From Aestuariirhabdus haliotis (GTDB lineage: Bacteria > Pseudomonadota > Gammaproteobacteria > Pseudomonadales > Aestuariirhabdaceae), in contig NZ_JAKSDZ010000027.1 of the NCBI RefSeq assembly GCF_023509475.1, positions 1 through 40,626 of the forward strand: a stretch of DNA of 40,626 bases, written 5' to 3'. The notes under the pieces were generated by a model. That model was not told the origin of the DNA. It did not search any database and was given only the letters and a program-made list of their open reading frames with translations. Shown in pieces: positions 36,101 to 40,626 of the stretch (position 1 is the stretch's first letter; the number at the start of each line of letters is the position of its first letter). The position numbers and the translations under genes were made by a program.

Positions 36101-37064
36101 ACAGCTCACCAAACCAAGGCAAAGCCGCAGTCTCAAAGATTCTATACAGCTGCTGCAATAGTGATGGTGTAGTCCCCAGAATAGCCGTAGAGGCTTGCAA
36201 ACAGCCATAGATATAATAAGGGCTTAGTGGCGTATGGGAGGTATCCAGATCCTGGCCAGCCAACACATTGAACCGCGCCTGTAACCATTCGATATGCTGA
36301 CGGTACTGAGATTCCGCATTGGTCACCATCACGTTGATCGTCAACCAGTCTTCGAATTCCTCTTTATCAACCACCGATAGATCGTTTTCGCTATGCTCAG
36401 GCTTTACATCGCTGACTTCCACTTCCGCGTTGGAAAAAGCATCCCAGGCATCCAGTATTTGACGTTGAAATTTCTGGCTCAATAGTTCCCGGCGAGACTT
36501 TAACTCACCCATAAGGTCAAAATAGAGAGCTTGCTCGGTATTATTGGCAGCCTTACTGGCGTCGGCGAGTAAGCGCTCGGACGCCAACTCAAAGAAGCTT
36601 TCCAGCAGCATATCCAGGCTCAGGTTCAGTTGGGGACGAAGGCGCTGGACCAGCTTGGTGCGAATCGCAAGTGAAGGTTGTACTGGGCGTGACGCAGGGT
36701 CCGGTGGTTGCTGTTGACCCTTGACGCCAGCTATTTGCTGCAGGCTTGTGATGCCGGCAGCACTCTGGGGGGGAAGTTCAACCCCCAGGGAATCGGCCTC
36801 GATACGTGTAACCTGAGTGCGAAAACGTAAGGGAGGCTGGTTGTCTTGCTCTTCGGGAAAGATCAGCAAATCCGCTGTAGACCCATTCACAACTGGATTA
36901 AAGGGATCAGCCACCAAAGCATCCAAACCCGCTATCTGAGTCAGATAAAAACCGCCGGGACAAAAATCGGCCACTCGACAGTTAAGCGCGGCATGCCCCA
37001 TAAGCATCAACTGCGCCCGGCAGTTAAACGCTACCCGTACCGATGTTCTGCGTTCATCGCTCAT
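33171..37064 (-). CDS. PilZ-DUF1631-GGDEF-EAL cyclic-di-GMP protein
   Basis: A 1297-residue cytoplasmic protein. At the N-terminus a PilZ-like domain (about 1-110) shows ERRTSVR and DFCPGG, the latter with Cys where PilZ proteins usually have Ser. A long DUF1631 region (about 120-840) follows, including LAWIGDGFSAFVFVNRQG near its end. The diguanylate cyclase domain (about 865-1020) has GGNEF at 947-951, with N949 in place of the catalytic aspartate, and no obvious RxxD inhibitory site. The EAL domain (about 1045-1290) has EVL at 1075-1077, DDFGTG (D1196, D1197), YLKIDG and VIAEYAES, so it looks catalytically competent. Predicted role: c-di-GMP phosphodiesterase with a sensory GGDEF and effector-like N-terminus. 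ATG 37064 has a weak Shine-Dalgarno. Confidence 0.9.
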   Translation of the reverse strand: MSDERRTSVRVAFNCRAQLMLMGHAALNCRVADFCPGGFYLTQIAGLDALVADPFNPVVNGSTADLLIFPEEQDNQPPLRFRTQVTRIEADSLGVELPPQSAAGITSLQQIAGVKGQQQPPDPASRPVQPSLAIRTKLVQRLRPQLNLSLDMLLESFFELASERLLADASKAANNTEQALYFDLMGELKSRRELLSQKFQRQILDAWDAFSNAEVEVSDVKPEHSENDLSVVDKEEFEDWLTINVMVTNAESQYRQHIEWLQARFNVLAGQDLDTSHTPLSPYYIYGCLQASTAILGTTPSLLQQLYRIFETAALPWFGELYVLFNTELKNAGILPDLETRKKQVRRMPTASKSESTRVSNPEANKPQVVDDQGPVEPNGNQGLSSFGASASLSAVQNLLAWRRSVNEAGDRSAANHEEFVAVTPAGNGNQSVQAQALWSQGEMMEALSALQVQLQQQPNASTDLRTQLAETLNPVDTNAPKRDFSGIQQDCLDIVDSLFEVLMDHHEIPETVQPWLKAQQVPLLKVLVQDQTFFSNAQHPARQVLNKMARLAAAPSGSVDSMQRTLKSYCDRILTEYDHDPAVYESVQQDLEKLENRQLKAIDRNTQRLVRTCDGQQKLQQAKQVVANEIGIRIGGKKVPPIVLELLDTGLRDAMVLTSVREGSSSESWHDIWQLFDQLLEWLGVRQYRGDSIELERTLETDALLDMVERYLEIPAVEPYRRDYLIDRLRQTLQQDPAEIGAADWVEAPAIKAGSLAGLGSPDRNLKEENARWRQRAKRLQVGDWLGQIASEDRGQDVKLAWIGDGFSAFVFVNRQGLKAVEYDLDELAQAMSNGLLPVEHRNDDSLLDHGMFNIVQNVYKDMAYQTSHDQLTGLLSRKAFEKQLHNHISSLGEDENRLTLLFIDVDLFKAVNKNCGTEAGDQLLQEMAAILKKEVASSLITGRVGGNEFALVLDAIELNVAMDVAETLRSAVESMGFTWGKKKLLQTVSIGVSALDASVNTAADLMNQASTACVQAKEGGRNRVVAYSSQSSEQQDEMGMLALVQRVLDEELLELRCQRIQNLASPNAPGHYEVLLSVRDEEGVDIPLEAFICAAEKHNRMAAVDRWVIRTMFNWIEQNPLQADLMGSYAINLSGNSLNDNRLMEFILEQFSKTGVAPDRVCFEVTETATIANIAKTADLIREMKKFGCRFSLDDFGTGLSSFAYLKQLPVDYLKIDGVFIREIAESSVDYAMVKSIKEVGHFMGMKVIAEYAESDNILRCLRDIGVDYAQGYGVERPKPLAYYRDYYADPALIS

Positions 37065-37420
37065 CCCGACTTTTTAATCTCGCATCAGAAAACGCATGTT
37101 GTCCAATAAAACCTAACCCGGAGGTTTGTTCCCATGATAGCTCTATTTATACGTTAGTAGGTTATTCAACCTTAGTTGATATTCCCTTCGATACTATTAT
37201 CCAGTGTGTGAATACCCTATAACCTACTGTCGTAAACCTGCGTGTAGTACAAAGTAACGGTGAGCAAAAAGAAAGTAATAACGACAGCTTTAGTGACCCA
37301 TGTTAACGAGTTAACTTTCACAGGCTGATTAATGCGACAGAGTTGTCAAAAGGTTTAGGGATATCATCGCATGACTCCCTGCATATCATCACTTTTAGCC
37401 CCGTTACACTGGATAACGAT
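37065..37420. other. 356-bp intergenic region with inverted repeat
   Basis: This gap lies between two minus-strand genes (rhodanese and the PilZ-DUF1631 protein) and is AT-richer than its surroundings. A perfect 9-bp inverted repeat GTAGGTTAT/ATAACCTAC occurs at 37157-37165 and 37219-37227. A seven-codon frame with GGAGG upstream (37134-37157, plus strand, MIALFIR) is noted but unsupported. No further gene is evident. Confidence 0.55.
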
Positions 37421-37756
37421 TCAGTGTTTGGAGATATCAGACAAGCCACCGTAATTGGTCACTTGTGTAAATCCCATTGAGTGGAGGGTCTCCTTAGCGA
37501 TCCCCGCCCTACGTCCACTCTGGCAATAGAGGGCAATAGGCTGGTCACGGTTTTCGGTAATACTCAATATTTGTGCAGCGATACGCTCATAAGAAATATT
37601 AAGTGCCCCGGGGTAGTGCCCGCCTGAGAACTCCGCCTCACTTCTAACATCGATCACCAGATCACCGGGTTCAGGCTGTGCAGCCAAGCTAGACATACTG
37701 ACCAACAGTAGAGCCAAGCCTACTGTGTTTGTTAGCCTTTCAACGATTTTTCTCAT
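37421..37756 (-). CDS. Periplasmic rhodanese-like protein
   Basis: A 111-residue single-domain sulfurtransferase with a signal peptide (residues 1 to about 26, ending SLAAQ). The active-site loop CQSGRR (78-83) holds the persulfide cysteine C78; the domain opens with VIDVRSEAEFSGGHYPGALN. It is similar in organisation to PspE. ATG 37756 has GGGAG 6 bases upstream, so longer upstream frames are rejected. Its physiological thiosulfate/thiol substrate is not inferable. It is divergent from the small membrane protein. Confidence 0.9.
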   Translation of the reverse strand: MRKIVERLTNTVGLALLLVSMSSLAAQPEPGDLVIDVRSEAEFSGGHYPGALNISYERIAAQILSITENRDQPIALYCQSGRRAGIAKETLHSMGFTQVTNYGGLSDISKH

Positions 37757-37907
37757 TCGACTCTCCCAGACAAAAACAGACTTAACGGTTAACTGCCCTG
37801 TTTCGCTTTGCATATCCGCAACATTAGACCTTGAAGCGCACGACTGACATGAATAACCACTGCAATAGACCGATTCAGTTTAAGTAATTGTGCGGATAGT
37901 CTCCACC

Positions 37908-38201
37908 ATGAACAATCTGGACAATGGCGATCCGCTCAATACAGGCACCTTACTCATGGCGCATCCTCAAGCATTCAAAATTGATGGCATACTTCGTATC
38001 GCTCAATTCCACGGTCTCATCCTGTTTGTACTGCTCATAGCTGCTGCCGCATGGATGCATCCAACCGCAGAGATAGGATCAACGCTTTTTAGCGCCCAGC
38101 ACTGGGGGCTGGTTTTCTACCCACTGCTGTCTTTTGTAACGCTGATCAGCTGGTTCCGGTATCTATTACGGCCATATCGCATAGCTTCTACTAACGTCTA
38201 A
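37908..38201 (+). CDS. Small membrane protein of unknown function
   Basis: A 97-residue protein with two predicted membrane helices (about 36-55, GLILFVLLIAAAAWM, and 70-88). No family is recognised. No clear Shine-Dalgarno precedes ATG 37908, and a GTG at 37890 and an ATG at 37956 are alternative starts. It lies 110 bp before ppa on the same strand. The hydrophobic pattern favours a real gene, but confidence is limited. Confidence 0.5.
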   Translation: MNNLDNGDPLNTGTLLMAHPQAFKIDGILRIAQFHGLILFVLLIAAAAWMHPTAEIGSTLFSAQHWGLVFYPLLSFVTLISWFRYLLRPYRIASTNV

Positions 38202-38311
38202 ATTCGAGAGTAAAGCGTCGTCATTATAGGCTGGATACTGGCATCGACAGGGAACAGGTTTTATACTTTGCGCCCGATTCCCTCTTAATGCACCAGTAAA
38301 AAGGCGACGAT

Positions 38312-38842
38312 ATGAGTTTTGACCAGGTCCCCTGCGGAAAAGATGCCCCTAATGACATCTATGTAGCTATCGAAATCCCTGCCAATAGCAGCGCTCCGAT
38401 CAAATATGAGATCGACAAAGACAGTAACGAAGTATTCGTCGATCGTTTTATGGCTACCCCCATGTTTTACCCGGCTAACTACGGCTATATTCCAAATACC
38501 CTGGCTGATGATGGTGACGCGCTTGATGTTCTGGTCGTAACCCCGTATCCCGTTGCCGTTGGCTCGGTAATTCGCTGCCGACCAGTTGGCGTGCTTAATA
38601 TGAGTGACGAGAGCGGCGAGGATGCCAAGCTGATCGCGGTTCCCCATGACAAGCTGACCACCCAGTACAAGGACATCCAGGAATATACAGATCTGCCCGA
38701 ACTGCTGATCAAACAGATCGAGCACTTCTTCGAAAACTACAAAGATCTCGAAGAGGGTAAATGGGTCAAGATCGATAGCTGGGACAATGCGGCAGCGGCC
38801 AAGCAAGCCATTCTTGATTCCATCGAAGCCTACAACAAGTAG
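38312..38842 (+). CDS. ppa: Inorganic pyrophosphatase, family I
   Basis: A soluble hexameric-type pyrophosphatase of 176 residues, the usual bacterial length, which hydrolyses PPi and pulls biosynthetic reactions forward. Signatures: [23 protein letters not shown] and the metal-binding [10 protein letters not shown] (Ala where many enzymes have Pro). AAGG lies 7 bases before the ATG. A TATACT box about 45 bp upstream could be a -10 but no good -35 was found. The same window encodes a predicted PPi-dependent phosphofructokinase, which would compete for PPi. Confidence 0.97.
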   Translation: MSFDQVPCGKDAPNDIYVAIEIPANSSAPIKYEIDKDSNEVFVDRFMATPMFYPANYGYIPNTLADDGDALDVLVVTPYPVAVGSVIRCRPVGVLNMSDESGEDAKLIAVPHDKLTTQYKDIQEYTDLPELLIKQIEHFFENYKDLEEGKWVKIDSWDNAAAAKQAILDSIEAYNK

Positions 38843-38857
38843 TCGCCCGGACCAACG

Positions 38858-38882
38858 AATGGACTACTCTGGGTAGTCCATT
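38858..38882. terminator. Inverted repeat between ppa and the transporter gene
   Basis: A perfect 10-bp stem AATGGACTAC/GTAGTCCATT closes a 5-base loop. It overlaps the last base of the convergent transporter gene. No clear T-run follows, so termination would be weak or factor-assisted; both transcripts converge here. Confidence 0.55.
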
Positions 38883-40465
38883 CAACGCTCCAAATCGGCA
38901 TTTTCCGAACAGACATGATCCGCAAAACCTGCCCCCGCCTCTTCGTACATATTGAACACAGAAGCCACACCTTCAGCTTTTAGCTCTTCTGCCTCATCGG
39001 TAAAACGTACAACCGCGGCAACTTTCCCCTGGTAATTACTTTCTCGCAACTGCCTTGCCGTAAAGAGATTGTTATGATGATTAGGCATCGCCAACATGAT
39101 TAATCGAAGCCTGTCGCCGGTACGTATCTTTTCCCAAAAATCGCTGTCGCTAGCGTCCCCTAGCTTGACTCGTCTGCCAGACTGCTCATGCTTCTCAACC
39201 TTAAAGGAATTATGCTCAATGCCGACAACCACATCGCCAAATCGGGAGCGTAGCTCGTCGTAACAACCGGAGCCTACCCTACCCATACCAAATACCAGTA
39301 TTTCGGGGTTGCCCAACTCCAGCGGCTGGTCTTCCGGGTGCAGAGTACGGCGCTGAAAGCGCTGCAAGAAATCACCACAGTATCGGTACATAGAAATAAT
39401 ATGAATATTAAGCGGTGAAGAAACCAGAAAGCTTATGGCTAATGCTAGCGCTATCACAACCAGCCAGTCGCCACTGAGCAACCCGCTCTTCCAACCTATA
39501 GCGGCCACAATCAATCCGAATTCACTGTAATTTGCCAAGGTCAAAGAGCTCAGTAAACTGGTTCGAGCCCTGAAGCCAAACAGGGAAATAATAAAGAAGT
39601 ACAGCGCCACTTTGAACGGCAAAGCCAACACAATAAGAACGGCAACCAATGCCATATCGAGCGTCGGCAAACCCGTAAGACCAATATTCAGGAAAAAGGC
39701 CACCAAAAATAGCTCTTTGAGATTAAAAAGTGCCTTAGCCATTTCCTCTGCCTTAGTATGCGAGGCAATCAACATACCGGCAATTAAAGCGCCCAGATCA
39801 GGCTTGAGACCGACCAGATAGAATAGCTCCGCGCCCAGAATCAAAGCAAAAAACAGACCGCATAATACCAGAACTTCCCCATGACCAACCCGGTCGAGAA
39901 TACGGAACAAGAATGGCCGCAAAAGCGGTAGCCCAAGCAGGGCAAAGGCCCACAGAGACGGCCAACCATCTTTATAGATGGTCATAAAAACAACCGCAAA
40001 GAGATCCTGCATGATGAGGATACCAATGGCAATCTGGCCATACAGTCCCCTCATCTCACCTTTATCTTCCAGCACCTTTACGGCAAACACCGTACTGGAA
40101 AAGCTTAAAGCGAAAGCAACCAGTAAAAGCGCTCCACCACCAAGGCCATTCAACAGGTCAATATTGCTGTAGGTAAGAAGCTTCAGTAAACCAAAAAACA
40201 GAATACTTGTTAGCCCCATATGAGCCGTGGCACCCAGCCAGATTTGTGGCTTGAGAAGCTGACGAATATTCAGTTTGAGACCTATGGTGAACAGCAAGAG
40301 TGTAACGCCCAGGTCTGCAAACAGAGTGAGCTGATCACTGGTTTGTTGTCCGGCAAAGTTCAGACCAAACCCGGCCACCAGAAAGCCCACCAGAGGTGGC
40401 AAACCAACCTGTTTGGCTAACAAGCCAAATCCGAAAGCAAAAAGAATTAATAAGGGATCTACCAT
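38882..40465 (-). CDS. Kef-type cation:proton antiporter with TrkA-N domain
   Basis: A 527-residue inner-membrane protein of the CPA2 family, probably exporting K+ or Na+ in exchange for protons. About twelve membrane segments fill residues 1-375, with the conserved GQIAIGILIMQDLFAV (acidic D154). A cytosolic TrkA-N nucleotide-binding domain follows (about 390-510), starting with ILVFGMGRVGSG. Start ATG 40465 has AGGAG 5 bases upstream. It lies just downstream of the 5S rRNA terminator on the same strand, with a possible TATACT -10 box at 40495-40500. Ion specificity (KefB, KefC or other) is not inferable. Confidence 0.92.
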   Translation of the reverse strand: MVDPLLILFAFGFGLLAKQVGLPPLVGFLVAGFGLNFAGQQTSDQLTLFADLGVTLLLFTIGLKLNIRQLLKPQIWLGATAHMGLTSILFFGLLKLLTYSNIDLLNGLGGGALLLVAFALSFSSTVFAVKVLEDKGEMRGLYGQIAIGILIMQDLFAVVFMTIYKDGWPSLWAFALLGLPLLRPFLFRILDRVGHGEVLVLCGLFFALILGAELFYLVGLKPDLGALIAGMLIASHTKAEEMAKALFNLKELFLVAFFLNIGLTGLPTLDMALVAVLIVLALPFKVALYFFIISLFGFRARTSLLSSLTLANYSEFGLIVAAIGWKSGLLSGDWLVVIALALAISFLVSSPLNIHIISMYRYCGDFLQRFQRRTLHPEDQPLELGNPEILVFGMGRVGSGCYDELRSRFGDVVVGIEHNSFKVEKHEQSGRRVKLGDASDSDFWEKIRTGDRLRLIMLAMPNHHNNLFTARQLRESNYQGKVAAVVRFTDEAEELKAEGVASVFNMYEEAGAGFADHVCSENADLER

Positions 40466-40494
40466 ATCTGCTCCTTGGACAGATCTATCAAAAC

Positions 40495-40520
40495 AGTATA
40501 ACCAGTATGGAAGACATACT
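40495..40520 (-). promoter_or_regulatory. Candidate promoter and palindrome for the Kef-type gene
   Basis: A TATACT lies on the minus strand at 40495-40500, 30 bp before the start codon. AGTATG/CATACT arms around GAAGA (40504-40520) cover the region between -10 and -35. The -35 itself is poor. The palindrome could bind a regulator. Confidence 0.35.
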
Positions 40521-40538
40521 CCCCTGTCTTTCACGCAT

Positions 40539-40571
40539 AAAAAAACCCCGACCTGAATCCAGATCGGGGTT
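40539..40571 (-). terminator. rRNA operon terminator
   Basis: On the minus strand a 12-bp stem AACCCCGATCTG/CAGGTCGGGGTT (one G-U pair, loop GATT) spans 40571-40544 and ends in a T-run of seven (40545-40539). It lies 10 bp after the 5S rRNA 3' end. Confidence 0.92.
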
Positions 40572-40580
40572 TTACAATAA

Positions 40581-40626
40581 AAGCCTGACGATGACCTACT
40601 CTCACATGAGGAAACCCCACACTACC
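40581..40626 (-). rRNA. rrf: 5S ribosomal RNA, 3' end (partial)
   Basis: About 45 bases of the 3' part of a 5S gene, minus strand, running off the window. The sequence GGTAGTGTGGGG then GAGAGTAGG and the closing CAGGC match the conserved 3' half of bacterial 5S rRNA. The rest of the rRNA operon must lie beyond the window edge. The exact 3' end (40581-40583) is approximate. Confidence 0.93.

Overview
The window reads as a housekeeping segment of a gammaproteobacterial chromosome, probably a marine member of the Pseudomonadales/Cellvibrionales side of the class. The inference rests on gene order: a DUF1820 gene next to miaB, then ybeZ-ybeY-corC-lnt; leuS-lptE-holA; and proA-rsfS-rlmH-mrdA-rodA-mltB-rlpA-dacA-ybeD-lipB-lipA. 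Nearly all DNA is coding, and no prophage, insertion sequence, CRISPR array or tRNA was seen.

Layout. Bases 1-311 hold a perfect 46-bp tandem repeat, an intrinsic terminator and a region with several nested complementary segments, all downstream of a minus-strand DUF1820 gene (312-638). From 884 to 6204 a plus-strand operon carries tRNA methylthiolation (miaB), the PhoH-like ATPase, the ribosome/rRNA factor ybeY, corC and lnt. Two minus-strand genes follow (an ElyC/YdcF-type envelope protein and a zinc-ribbon protein). leuS-lptE-holA (7826-11889) run on the plus strand, then comes an unrecognised gene (12141-12695). A strong bidirectional terminator separates it from the long minus-strand block 23326-12804, which builds the elongasome and peptidoglycan maturation set (PBP2, RodA, MltB, RlpA, PBP5) together with ribosome silencing, 23S methylation, proline synthesis and lipoate synthesis.

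From 23405 to 29434 the genes are more mixed: a DedA membrane protein, ubiX and mpl, a pyrophosphate-type phosphofructokinase, and a three-gene minus operon (amidohydrolase, secreted cysteine-containing protein, DUF523). From 29708 to 37064 two cyclic-di-GMP proteins flank a hydroxypyruvate isomerase/hydroxyacid dehydrogenase pair: a REC-DUF3369-HD-GYP response regulator and a 1297-residue PilZ-DUF1631-GGDEF-EAL protein. The right end has a periplasmic rhodanese, a small membrane protein, inorganic pyrophosphatase, a Kef-type transporter and, at the very edge, the 3' end of a 5S rRNA gene with its terminator.

Most of the window is conventional. The parts that merit attention are the repeat and possible structured RNA at the left edge, the absence of nadD from between proA and rsfS, the multidomain c-di-GMP protein with a changed GGDEF signature, and a few unrecognised small genes. 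I found no convincing new defence or mobile system. Both ends lie in repeated DNA (tandem repeat, rRNA operon), so the window may be a whole assembly contig.
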